Source: a virus. Taken from it: a stretch of 21,180 bases of DNA. Shown in pieces: positions 13,653 to 21,180 of this stretch (the first letter of the stretch is position 1; every line of letters starts with the position of its first letter). The stretch covers positions 1 to 21,180 of IMG/VR virus record IMGVR_UViG_3300025669_001229; one strand, 5' to 3'. A program made the position numbers and the translations under genes. The notes under the pieces were generated by a model. That model had not been told where the DNA came from and ran no database searches. It worked only from the letters and a program-made list of their open reading frames with translations.

Positions 13653-14786
13653 ATGAAATTAGCTTTTGCTGTTCCACGTAGTGGATGTGCCTGGTGGAGA
13701 TGTATCCAACCAGCCCAGATGATAAAGAAGCTCGGCCTTGCTGAGGTTCAGGTATTCGACCAGAATACAATGGGTGAAGTTGAGATACAGGATATGCTCC
13801 AATGGAGTGATGTTATTATCCAACAGTCCCCACTGGGTATAGAAACGGTGGCATCAATAGCTAAGTTCAAAGATATGGGTAAAGCGGTGGTGGGTGATTA
13901 CGACGATTTGACGTTCTCCCTATCACCGTTTAACCCCGCATATAAGACCCTTGGGTTACGTGATGTTACTATAAAGCGTACTGATACGGGGAAGGAAGAG
14001 CTACTGTGGAAGGATGGGGTAGATGGGTTCGCCCTTAAACCTAATTACTTCCGTTACCGTTCCCTACAGGACATACTGAAGTCCCTCAGTGCAGTGACCA
14101 CTACCTGTGGGTTCATTAAGGGTAAGTACGGCGAGTTCTCCGATAATATACACATACTACCCAATTCCATTGACTTTAACCTATTCAAACCCCTCATGAA
14201 GAAAGATACAGGGCAGATAAGGATAGGATGGACGGCCTCTGATAGCCACCATGCAGAGATATGGATGGTTAAGAGGATAATGAGAAAGGTAATGGATAAG
14301 TACGGGGATAAGGTAAAGTTCGTTCTCCTTGGTAACATAGAGGGGATATGTGAAGGTGACATATCACTGGATGAGAGCGAGATTGAGAGACATAACTTCT
14401 GTGGACTGGATATATACCCACTTAAAGCAGCAGCCCTTAACCTTGATATAGGTATATGCCCCCTTAATGTGGAAGACCCCAACAGTTTAGATTTTAACAG
14501 AGCCAAGAGTCAGTTGAAGTGGTCGGAATACGCTTCCCTCAAGATACCAGCAGTATGCTCAAAGATAGAGCCATACGACTGTGTAGAGGATGGTAAGACT
14601 GGACTACTTGCGAGTAATGATGATGAGTTCGTGGATAAGATAGGTGAGTTGGTGGAGAGTGAGTACATGCGGGATAGGATAGCTACCGCTGCCTTTGAGA
14701 AGAACTATGAGGACTACAACTTAGAGAAGAACGTAGTGCTGTGGATGGAAGTGTACGAACAGGCACTGGAGACAATGAATGCTTGA
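13653..14786 (+). CDS. GT4-like glycosyltransferase (GT-B fold)
   Basis: This 377-residue enzyme has the layout of GT4-type glycosyltransferases. The N-terminal acceptor domain has FAVPRSGCAWWR (5-16) and DYDD (82-85). The interdomain segment NIHILPNSIDFNLF (165-178) leads to a donor domain with RIGWTASDSHH, FVLLGNI and KWSEYASLKIPAVCS. This is followed by a C-terminal segment (IEPYDCVEDGKTGLLA) that corresponds to the nucleotide-sugar site. It probably transfers an activated sugar to a protein or glycan; neither donor nor acceptor can be read from the sequence. There is no membrane segment. TAAGGAG precedes the ATG, making it one of the few genes in the block with its own spaced ribosome site. 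It overlaps the next gene by 8 bases. Confidence 0.8.
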   Translation: MKLAFAVPRSGCAWWRCIQPAQMIKKLGLAEVQVFDQNTMGEVEIQDMLQWSDVIIQQSPLGIETVASIAKFKDMGKAVVGDYDDLTFSLSPFNPAYKTLGLRDVTIKRTDTGKEELLWKDGVDGFALKPNYFRYRSLQDILKSLSAVTTTCGFIKGKYGEFSDNIHILPNSIDFNLFKPLMKKDTGQIRIGWTASDSHHAEIWMVKRIMRKVMDKYGDKVKFVLLGNIEGICEGDISLDESEIERHNFCGLDIYPLKAAALNLDIGICPLNVEDPNSLDFNRAKSQLKWSEYASLKIPAVCSKIEPYDCVEDGKTGLLASNDDEFVDKIGELVESEYMRDRIATAAFEKNYEDYNLEKNVVLWMEVYEQALETMNA

Positions 14787-15366
14787 TGTAAAGAGACTAA
14801 TACTGGGTACTGTTCAGTTCGGACAGGACTATGTAGTTAAGAAGGTACAACCAGATGAAGTGTATAAGATACTTAACTACGCCCATGATGTCGGCATAGA
14901 TACACTGGATACAGCATATGCCTATTCTAACTACGAGTTACTTAGTTCCTTTATGTGCTTTACGGGAAAGAAGTTTAAGATTATATCCAAGGTTAAGAAT
15001 GAGGAAGAGCTATTCACCACACTGGCTTTCTTCCCTCATATGGTGACTTGCCTTACACATGGATTTGATGAGAAATTGTTGGGGTCATTAACTCGCATGC
15101 TGGAGAACTGTAAGTCTGGTATGAGCATATATGGGAAGCATGAGATTAGGGAATGTGATGTACTACAGGTGCCCATGATTAAAGAGTTCTTACCACTACT
15201 GGATGAACACTACCACCTTCGCTCTATCTTCGGTAGGGGTGAGAAGTTGAAGGATAAGACGGTTAAGGAGTGTGTTGGAGAAGCCTTTGACACCAAGGCG
15301 GGTAAGATAGTCATAGGTGTAGATAGCTTGGCACATCTAACGGAGATAGTAAATGCAGTGGAATGA
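14779..15366 (+). CDS. Short aldo/keto reductase-like protein
   Basis: The start LILGTVQFGQDYV (7-19) and TLDTAYAYSNYELL (42-55) are the first strands of the aldo/keto reductase barrel. The catalytic tetrad is present: D44, Y49 (spacing 5 as in the family), K71 (ISKV) and H94 (CLTH). The C-terminal GKIVIGVDSLAHL matches the nucleotide-binding end. At 195 aa it is about a third shorter than usual (280-320 aa), with shortening in the middle of the barrel, so it may be a minimal version or non-reductive. Family enzymes reduce sugar aldehydes and ketones with NADPH. It overlaps both neighbours, by 8 and 14 bases. Its adjacency to the aminotransferase and cytidylyltransferase suggests a joint modification step. 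Confidence 0.75.
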   Translation: MLDVKRLILGTVQFGQDYVVKKVQPDEVYKILNYAHDVGIDTLDTAYAYSNYELLSSFMCFTGKKFKIISKVKNEEELFTTLAFFPHMVTCLTHGFDEKLLGSLTRMLENCKSGMSIYGKHEIRECDVLQVPMIKEFLPLLDEHYHLRSIFGRGEKLKDKTVKECVGEAFDTKAGKIVIGVDSLAHLTEIVNAVE

Positions 15367-16585
15367 GACTATAAAATACATATCTTGTGGTACACAGACG
15401 CTCTCTAAGAAACCCTCTATGTTTGTAGAAGGGGTATACCCTGTATACTTAGAGAGGGGTAAGGGTGCCAGAGTGTGGAGAATAAACCACCAGTCCTACA
15501 TAGACTACCCATTGGGTCTTGGAGCTATACTCCTGGGACACTCCGATAGCAAGGTTAATAAGGCTGTATCAGCACAGATGGAGAAGGGTACACTATTCAC
15601 CCTACCATCCTACCAAGAGACTGTGTTAGCCAAGAAGATAGTTGAGATGATACCCTGTGCGGAGAAGGTACGGTTCCTTAAGACGGGTAGTGAGGCTACA
15701 TCAGCGGCGATTAAGATAGCCAGAGCCTACACCAAGAAGGAGCATATAGCCTATTGTGGCTACCACGGGTGGCACGATTGGTACACTGTGGATACGGAGA
15801 AGAACGATGGTATACCCAGTTCCTATGGTGATTATATACATAAGTTCGATTATAATGACATTAAATCCCTAAAGAGTATATTCAAGAATCACGATATAGC
15901 TTGTGTAATAATGGAACCCTACATCTATGCTGAACCCGAGGATAACTTCCTAAACAAGGTTATAGACCTAGCCCATAAGAACAACTCACTTACAATATTT
16001 GATGAGGTTGTTACTGGCTTCAGAACCCTGAAATACTCAGCACAGGCTATGTTTAAAGCAACCCCCGACTTATCTACATTTGGTAAGGGTATGGCTAATG
16101 GCTACCCCATAAGCGTAGTGTGCGGTAAGTCCGAGATAATGGATGTACTAGAGGGAGATTGCTTTGTATCTTCTACCTTCGGTGGAGAGCTACTTAGTAT
16201 CGCAGCAGCCCTGGAAGTATTGAATCAGCTAACAACTTATAACATAATAGATACTATATGGGAACGTGGAGAAGAATTGCTATTAGGGTACAACTCAATA
16301 GCCAAGAAGCTGGGAATAGATACCAAGTGTATTGGTTATCCCTGTAGGACTATGTTCATGTTTCCCACGGGAGACCATAAGAGCCTGTTCTGGCAGGAGT
16401 GCATTAAGCGAGGGGTCTTATTCGGTTATGCACAGTTCATATCATACTCTCATAGTGCTAAAGATATAGACTACACACTTGAAGTTATAGGTGAAGCCCT
16501 TAGCGTGGTTAAGGATAACTGGAAGGCACCTTTAAAGGCTCTTGAAGGCGAACCAGCACAGAAAGTGTTTAGGTTGGTTAAATGA
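15353..16585 (+). CDS. Class III PLP aminotransferase, glutamate-1-semialdehyde aminomutase-like
   Basis: This is a fold-type I PLP enzyme of 410 aa. The phosphate-binding TGSEAT (111-116), YHGWHDW (137-143), FDEVVTGFR with D217 (216-224) and the PLP lysine K245 in STFGKGMANGYP are all intact. Overall it resembles HemL-type aminomutases more than ordinary transaminases. Its place in a nonulosonate-type locus argues for sugar amination rather than haem synthesis. It may take the amino-transfer step usually done by the DegT-family enzyme PseC/LegC, which is not seen here. The ATG has GGAG upstream and overlaps the reductase by 14 bases; the stop overlaps the next gene as ATGA. Confidence 0.85.
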   Translation: MQWNETIKYISCGTQTLSKKPSMFVEGVYPVYLERGKGARVWRINHQSYIDYPLGLGAILLGHSDSKVNKAVSAQMEKGTLFTLPSYQETVLAKKIVEMIPCAEKVRFLKTGSEATSAAIKIARAYTKKEHIAYCGYHGWHDWYTVDTEKNDGIPSSYGDYIHKFDYNDIKSLKSIFKNHDIACVIMEPYIYAEPEDNFLNKVIDLAHKNNSLTIFDEVVTGFRTLKYSAQAMFKATPDLSTFGKGMANGYPISVVCGKSEIMDVLEGDCFVSSTFGGELLSIAAALEVLNQLTTYNIIDTIWERGEELLLGYNSIAKKLGIDTKCIGYPCRTMFMFPTGDHKSLFWQECIKRGVLFGYAQFISYSHSAKDIDYTLEVIGEALSVVKDNWKAPLKALEGEPAQKVFRLVK

Positions 16586-17112
16586 CGCTGGCTATCATAC
16601 AGGCAAGACTTACATCTAAGAGGCTACCAGAGAAGATATATAAGACCATTGATAATATTAGGATTATAGATAGGGTTATATCTCAAGTAGAAATATCTAA
16701 GTCAATAGATAGGCTCGTAGTTGCTACACCGCACAAGTTAGATATAGATACACAACAGTTTATTGGAAGTGAAGAGGATGTTTTGGACAGGTTCTATAAA
16801 TGTGCTTGTAAGTTTAAGCCAGATACTATTGTAAGGATTACAGCAGATTGCCCTCTCTTGGACGTAGAGGTTATAGACTATGCTGTGAAGTATTATCGTA
16901 ATCATTCATACCCCTACGTGGTTATTGCACCAGTAGATGGGTTGGATGTTGAGGTATTCTCCATGGATATATTAAAAGAGGCATGGGAAAATACATCAGA
17001 TAAGGATGATAGGGAGCACGTTACTCCATATATGCGGAGAAAGACTAAGCTATCCGTAGATACGGAAGGGGATTTAAAACACGTTAGGGGGATGTATGAA
17101 CTGGGGAGATAA
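16582..17112 (+). CDS. SpsF/NeuA-like cytidylyltransferase
   Basis: These enzymes use CTP to activate nonulosonic acids or KDO-like sugars as CMP-sugars. The CTP-binding loop AIIQARLTSKRLPEK (4-18), GSEEDVLDRFY (62-72), VRITADCPLLD (84-94), DREHVTPY (143-150) and SVDTEGDLKHV (158-168) match the SpsF/CTP_transf_3 pattern. At 176 aa it is shorter than typical members (about 230-250 aa). The missing part lies mainly in a loop around residue 55 and at the C-terminus; the active-site motifs are all present. It is the natural partner of the NeuB-type synthase. The ATG overlaps the previous stop by ATGA without an independent ribosome site, so it is probably translated by coupling. Confidence 0.85.
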   Translation: MTLAIIQARLTSKRLPEKIYKTIDNIRIIDRVISQVEISKSIDRLVVATPHKLDIDTQQFIGSEEDVLDRFYKCACKFKPDTIVRITADCPLLDVEVIDYAVKYYRNHSYPYVVIAPVDGLDVEVFSMDILKEAWENTSDKDDREHVTPYMRRKTKLSVDTEGDLKHVRGMYELGR

Positions 17113-18094
17113 GACAGTCTTATTGATAGGCGGTACGGGTTCTTTTGGAAGTGCCTTTGTAGGATGCTTGGAGGGAAGATACAAACCCAAGGCATTAAGG
17201 ATATTCTCAAGGGATGAGCATAAGCAGACTCAGTTGCTCAATACCTATGCGGGTGTAGGGGATGGTAATAATGTAAGTGGCTTTATAGGCGATATAAGGG
17301 ACAAATCCCGTCTTATGATGGCAATGCAGGGAGTTGATGTGGTCATCCACGCTGCTGCTCTGAAACAGGTGCAATCCTGTGAATACAATCCCTTTGAGAC
17401 TATAAAGACCAATGTTTTAGGGAGTATGAATATCATAGAATGTGCCTTGGCTCATAACGTGGAGAAAGTGCTTGCCATATCTACGGATAAGGCGGCTGCC
17501 CCACTGAATTTATACGGTGCATCTAAGATGTGTATGGAGAGATTGTTTGTTCATGCCAATAATTATAGAGGAGTATCTAAACGTACTAAGTTTTCTTGTA
17601 CTCGTTACGGTAATGTGGCTGATAGCAGAGGCACTATAGTACCAGTATGGAGAGAGATACTAGCCAAGAAGGGTGTTATATCTATTACTAACCCCAAGGC
17701 TACACGATTTTGGATTAAGATGAGTGCCGCTAACAAGTTTGTATTGGATGTGTTGGACGCTATGGATGACCTTGATGGTGGGGAGATATTCGTACCCCGT
17801 ATGCCCTCAGTCAACATAATGACTGTATATCAAGCCATAACAGACGGAGTGACTACATTCCATGTTATAGGGGATAGAATAGGGGATAAGCTACATGAGA
17901 CCCTAATCCTTGCGGAAGAGATTAAACATACTGTGGAGATTGACCTTGGGTATATAGTATGCCCTGAGAATCCACATTGGAGTTATGCTAGACCGAAAGG
18001 CACACTACCTGGCTATATGGATGGCTATAGGAGTGATAATAATGTTCAATTCCTGAATAAGACGGAGATAAAGGAGACAATACGTGTCCACTAA
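17096..18094 (+). CDS. pseB: PseB-like NDP-sugar 4,6-dehydratase
   Basis: The short-chain dehydrogenase fold shows GGTGSFG (12-18, NAD(P) binding), FSRDEHKQ (37-44), AALKQV with EYNPFETIKTNVLGS (87-110), and the catalytic STDKA (129-133, D131-K132). Y140 and K144 (NLYGASK) complete the site. This combination is characteristic of PseB/FlaA1-type inverting UDP-GlcNAc 4,6-dehydratases, which make the 4-keto-6-deoxy sugar that starts pseudaminic acid synthesis. Length (332 aa) is normal. The C-terminal HWSYARPKGTLPGYMDGYRSD is also family-like. Non-inverting legionaminic-type dehydratases (LegB) look different, so a Pse-like branch is favoured, though the final sugar is not proven. It overlaps the first tail gene by 11 bases. 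Confidence 0.88.
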   Translation: MNWGDKTVLLIGGTGSFGSAFVGCLEGRYKPKALRIFSRDEHKQTQLLNTYAGVGDGNNVSGFIGDIRDKSRLMMAMQGVDVVIHAAALKQVQSCEYNPFETIKTNVLGSMNIIECALAHNVEKVLAISTDKAAAPLNLYGASKMCMERLFVHANNYRGVSKRTKFSCTRYGNVADSRGTIVPVWREILAKKGVISITNPKATRFWIKMSAANKFVLDVLDAMDDLDGGEIFVPRMPSVNIMTVYQAITDGVTTFHVIGDRIGDKLHETLILAEEIKHTVEIDLGYIVCPENPHWSYARPKGTLPGYMDGYRSDNNVQFLNKTEIKETIRVH

Positions 18095-18776
18095 TTTCAG
18101 TACACTTAAAACACAAGTAGGCCAGCTAGTGGGGGATACAAGCACAACCTTCCTCTCCATTATAGGGGTCTACATTAACTCACGGTATCGTGAGATACTT
18201 AGAAGAACCAACTGGAATTCGATAGTCCCAGATTACACCATAACGGCTACTTCAGCTAGTACGACTACATCGGCCTCTACATACACCCTTCCAAGTGACT
18301 TCGGTAAGGAACTGTATGTCTATGTCAATAGCATTGACATACCACATAAGACACTTGAGGCGATTGAACTGGAGTATCAGAGCCAGTTAGCTAATACTGG
18401 TAACATAGAATACTACTCTATATTCACAACTAAGGATACATCCGCTACTTCTGCTGAAGCCAGTGCAGGTAGGGTACAGAAGATAAGGTTCTGGAGAGCA
18501 CCCTCTACTGACAATACAGTTCTAATACCCTATTCAATGAGGGCTGCTGACCTTAGTGGCGATAGTGATGAGCTGGTACTGGACTGTGAGACTGCCATAA
18601 GATATGGTGCAGCTGCTGATGCTCAGTTATACAAGAGGCAGTACAAGAAGGCAGAACAGATGGAAGGTTTATACGAGAAGGCTATAATCAATCTTATGTG
18701 GGATAAGGACTTTTCATCCAACAGATTACCAGTAATGGATGCAGAAGCGTTAGACAGAGATGTGTTTGGTGGATAA
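18084..18776 (+). CDS. Head-to-tail adaptor (connector) protein
   Basis: A 230-residue protein starting at a GTG with AAGGAG (18071-18076) seven bases upstream. The N-terminus (STLKTQVGQLVGDTSTTF, then IGVYINSRYREILRRTNW) has the usual pattern of phage adaptor proteins that attach under the portal (P22 gp4-like in role). The middle is beta-rich with a Thr/Ser/Ala stretch. The C-terminal helices (ETAIRYGAAADAQLYKRQYKKAEQMEGLYEKAI) are typical of the family. The gene begins inside pseB, showing that the sugar block and tail genes share one transcript. There is no sign of truncation. The exact family is not certain, but position and layout fit well. Confidence 0.72.
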   Translation: MSTNFSTLKTQVGQLVGDTSTTFLSIIGVYINSRYREILRRTNWNSIVPDYTITATSASTTTSASTYTLPSDFGKELYVYVNSIDIPHKTLEAIELEYQSQLANTGNIEYYSIFTTKDTSATSAEASAGRVQKIRFWRAPSTDNTVLIPYSMRAADLSGDSDELVLDCETAIRYGAAADAQLYKRQYKKAEQMEGLYEKAIINLMWDKDFSSNRLPVMDAEALDRDVFGG

Positions 18777-20308
18777 TGGCTAAAGACGATTCTCCTAAAT
18801 ATGCGATAAGACGTGACCTATCTGGTGGAATGAATACTCGCCAGAATGAGAATATAATCAGTGACACCCAAGTTACACTCCTACAGAACGCTGAGATTGC
18901 TGTAGCGGGTGAGAGGTCTATGAGGAAGGGTAACACCCTATCTAAAGACCTTAGTAACGACTTCGGTACTGGGGCCTTTGGTTTTGAACCAGAGGGTGGT
19001 ACTAACGAGTTACTTGTAACTGAAGACACCTCCCTACATGGCTGTACTAATCCCGCTGGAACAGGTACAGACACCTATACAGAGCATAAGGGTGACTTCA
19101 CAGCTGATAAGCAGACCACTATAGTAAGAGCCTTAGAGAGCGATGAAGGCGATGTAGCTATCGTATCTAACGGTACAGACAACTGCTTTAGAATGAAGCA
19201 AGACCACACCATGCAAGACCTTGGAGACACCAACACTTCACCACCGCTTACTACAGTGATGGAATATTACAGAGACAGGCTATGGGCGTTAGATGGTGAG
19301 AAACTTATGTACTCAGGGGCTGTACCAGTTGACTACTCAGCTACCTTTGTAAGAGATACCAACTATTATAGTATACCTATAGGAGACCCTAAGTTCCTCA
19401 TAGGTACTAGAAACTACGGGATAATCGTAGGTGGCTCAAGTAGCATCTATGTACTTAACCCCACAGTCGTTCCTGACCCAGCAGCAGACAAGCCAGATAA
19501 GATGGTGGAGTACGGGTGCGTGGCGGGTAACACAGCAAAGCAGGTAGCTGATGACTTCCTATACCTATCCTATGATGGTGTAAGGGGTCTATTCCGTACA
19601 ATCAATGATGAACTACAGTCAGGTGATAGCAAGCCCCTATCTTGGAACCTAGAGAAGGAACTGGGTGAAATTAACTGGACATACGCTCATCTTGCTGACG
19701 CTGTTTACTTCGACAATAAGTATATGATTACACTACCCACGGGTTCTTCTACGGTCAACAACAAGATATGGGTATTCTACCCAGCTTACCAAGCCTGGGC
19801 TGTAATAACGGGTATGAGTATAGGCAGGTTCGCCACAGTTAAGATAGGTAATGCGGAGAGACTGTGTGGTATAGATGCCGCTGATGGTAGTGTCTATCGC
19901 ATGTTCTATGGCACCTCAGACAACGGTAGTGCCATTGTCTACCAGGAAGAGGGACGTGCAGAGGACTTCGGTGAACCCCTTAGAAACAAGCAGGGTGGTG
20001 AAGTTAAGATAAAGGCTATCAATAGAGGCTCTGAGGCTGTTATAACACCCTATGCTGATATAGATAATGCAGGTTATGTGCAACTGGATGGCTCCTCTTT
20101 AACTATAGAAGCGGGTGGTCTAGACTTTAACTTTGACTTCCCTTTTAACTTTGATGCTGTCCGTGGTAGTGAACAATGGCACATAGATAATCTTGGTTCA
20201 TTCAAGCAGTTTAAACTTAAACTACTGTGTAATACTAAGGATGCTGAGGTCACTATATTAGAGAACCAGATAATAACATTTGTAGAAGAGTACCAAAATG
20301 AGGACTAG
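18776..20308 (+). CDS. P22 gp10-like tail stabilisation/hub protein (beta-propeller-like)
   Basis: This 510-residue, beta-rich protein follows the adaptor directly, with stop and start sharing one base. The N-terminal RRDLSGGMNTRQNENIISDTQ is the common opening of tail proteins that close the portal after packaging. Repeated short beta units with aromatic residues (EYYRDRLWALDGEKLMYSG, FLYLSYDGVRGLFRTI, NKIWVFYPAYQAWAVITG, LCGIDAADGSVYRMFYG) suggest a propeller. A C-terminal beta domain (from about 420) ends in VEEYQNED. In P22-like phages the corresponding gp10 joins adaptor to needle. A tail-tube role cannot be excluded from sequence alone. Confidence 0.68.
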   Translation: MAKDDSPKYAIRRDLSGGMNTRQNENIISDTQVTLLQNAEIAVAGERSMRKGNTLSKDLSNDFGTGAFGFEPEGGTNELLVTEDTSLHGCTNPAGTGTDTYTEHKGDFTADKQTTIVRALESDEGDVAIVSNGTDNCFRMKQDHTMQDLGDTNTSPPLTTVMEYYRDRLWALDGEKLMYSGAVPVDYSATFVRDTNYYSIPIGDPKFLIGTRNYGIIVGGSSSIYVLNPTVVPDPAADKPDKMVEYGCVAGNTAKQVADDFLYLSYDGVRGLFRTINDELQSGDSKPLSWNLEKELGEINWTYAHLADAVYFDNKYMITLPTGSSTVNNKIWVFYPAYQAWAVITGMSIGRFATVKIGNAERLCGIDAADGSVYRMFYGTSDNGSAIVYQEEGRAEDFGEPLRNKQGGEVKIKAINRGSEAVITPYADIDNAGYVQLDGSSLTIEAGGLDFNFDFPFNFDAVRGSEQWHIDNLGSFKQFKLKLLCNTKDAEVTILENQIITFVEEYQNED

Positions 20309-20316
20309 GAGATAAT

Positions 20317-21015
20317 ATGGGAACTATTACAAAGGGGGGTACGCTCCCTGATACTGGAGTAACTAAGAACGAGGTTTATGCACTGGTTGATAATGCTACT
20401 GTAACATCTATAGTCGATGCTGATGTAGCGGCAGCAGCAGGGATAGCGGCAACTAAGTTAGATATGTCTGGATTAGACTCTGCAATTACATATGCAGTGG
20501 GGTCACAACCAAATAGAAGTATAATACTTACCGCTAGTGGGGCTACAGTACCAGGTACTAACGGAGCAGAGCAGGTACAGGTAGACGGAACCAATGTAAG
20601 CTACTGGGTGCTGGGGTTTGATACTACTACCAGTGAGAAAGCGTATTGGACATTCGTTATACCCGATAGCTATAACGACCTAGCTATTACAGCCACTCTT
20701 TACTGGACAGCTAAGACTGGTGGTTCGGTAAGCGAGACGATAGATTTTGATATAGCAATAGGTGATGTTACGCCTAATGTACCCGAAGCCATTGATACGG
20801 CACCTGGTAATATAACATCTATTACAGATACAGCCCTGGCTGCGCCAGTGGGTAAACTTCATGCAACATCAGCTATAAGTGTGGCGGCACCTATGGTAGC
20901 TGGAGACTTGGTAATAGTAAAACTATCCCGTGATACTGGTAGTGATAACTTGGCAAATGATGCTAGAGTTCTTGCTGTTAAGCTTGAGTGGGGCAAAGAT
21001 GTGGATACTGATTAA
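20317..21015 (+). CDS. Tail appendage/fibre-like structural protein
   Basis: A 232-residue protein with GGAG before its ATG. Residues 28-50 (VTSIVDADVAAAAGIAATKLD) match a short repeat-like segment common in phage tail fibres. A beta-sandwich-like domain follows (TNVSYWVLGFDTTTSEKAYW, then FVIPDSYNDLAITATLYW and DLVIVKLSRDTGSDNLANDA) that ends ARVLAVKLEW. It is rich in Thr, Ala and Asp and poor in Cys and Met, as usual for virion surface proteins. No enzymatic motif is visible. It may connect the tail to the lectin-like protein encoded next, or be an appendage itself. Confidence 0.65.
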   Translation: MGTITKGGTLPDTGVTKNEVYALVDNATVTSIVDADVAAAAGIAATKLDMSGLDSAITYAVGSQPNRSIILTASGATVPGTNGAEQVQVDGTNVSYWVLGFDTTTSEKAYWTFVIPDSYNDLAITATLYWTAKTGGSVSETIDFDIAIGDVTPNVPEAIDTAPGNITSITDTALAAPVGKLHATSAISVAAPMVAGDLVIVKLSRDTGSDNLANDARVLAVKLEWGKDVDTD

Positions 21016-21032
21016 AGCGTTAAGGAGGGGTT

Positions 21033-21180
21033 ATGGCAGGACTTAATAATAACACAAAGCTACTACTTCACTTTGATGGTGCGGATGCTGCTACAACTAC
21101 CACGGATGCTGCAGGTAGGCATACACCCATCAACTTTGTAGGTAATGCACAACTGGATACGAGCAATAAGAAGTGGGGTA
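21033..21180 (+). CDS. LamG/concanavalin A-like tail protein, 5' part only
   Basis: The gene opens with AAGGAGGGG followed by ATG 21033 and runs off the window after 49 codons. The start reads AGLNNNTKLLLHFDGADAAT, then TDAAGRHTPINFVGNAQLDTSNKKWG. This is the usual beginning of LamG-like jelly-roll domains found in phage receptor-binding and fibre proteins. Such domains bind glycans or act as trimerisation and structural modules. A receptor-binding role is likely from position after the tail genes, but only the first domain is visible. Confidence 0.65.
   Translation, partial: MAGLNNNTKLLLHFDGADAATTTTDAAGRHTPINFVGNAQLDTSNKKWG

Noticed and set aside
1-21180. CRISPR array, transposon, integrase or diversity-generating retroelement
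   Set aside because: No regularly spaced repeats, transposase or reverse transcriptase motifs, or template/variable repeat pair were found in the window.

Overview
The window is part of the late (virion) region of a tailed bacteriophage, probably with a short P22/podovirus-like tail. The evidence is gene order and family resemblance: small terminase, large terminase, portal (713 aa, close to the size of P22-type portals), an Arg-rich mini-protein, scaffold, an SU10-like major capsid protein, then after an interruption a head-tail adaptor, a gp10-like tail protein, a fibre-like protein and a truncated lectin-like protein. Consensus -35/-10 promoters and good Shine-Dalgarno sites point to a bacterial host. 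ATA, AGA and AGG codons are frequent. The host cannot be named from the sequence, and no integrase or lysogeny gene is visible.

Layout: 1-75 is the 5' end of a leftward gene. 76-437 is a divergent regulatory region with a leftward promoter and hairpin-rich leader, and a rightward consensus promoter preceded by an inverted repeat. 438-777 holds one doubtful small ORF and a leader. 778-8802 holds terS, terL, a B12-binding-type radical SAM enzyme tucked between terL and portal, portal, a small helical protein, a protamine-like 35-residue protein, scaffold and capsid. After a hairpin (8817-8838) comes an unknown 147-residue protein. 9285-18094 is an eleven-gene block of which ten genes are sugar enzymes: a NeuB-type nonulosonate synthase, a methyltransferase, a formyltransferase-like protein, a PIG-L deacetylase, two GT-B-like glycosyltransferases, an aldo/keto reductase, a class III aminotransferase, an SpsF-like cytidylyltransferase and a PseB-like 4,6-dehydratase. 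The eleventh is a small Ser/Thr-rich beta protein that looks structural. 18084-21180 returns to tail genes.

The main interest is this sugar block. It looks like a phage-encoded route to a CMP-activated nonulosonic (sialic/pseudaminic/legionaminic-like) acid or related sugar, with genes to modify and transfer it. It sits inside the virion operon, its genes overlap one another and the first tail gene, and no membrane flippase or polymerase is visible. This suggests (inference) that the product decorates the virion itself, with the small Ser/Thr-rich protein as one candidate acceptor. Recognisable PseC, PseG and PseH homologues are absent, so the pathway is either unconventional or completed by the host.
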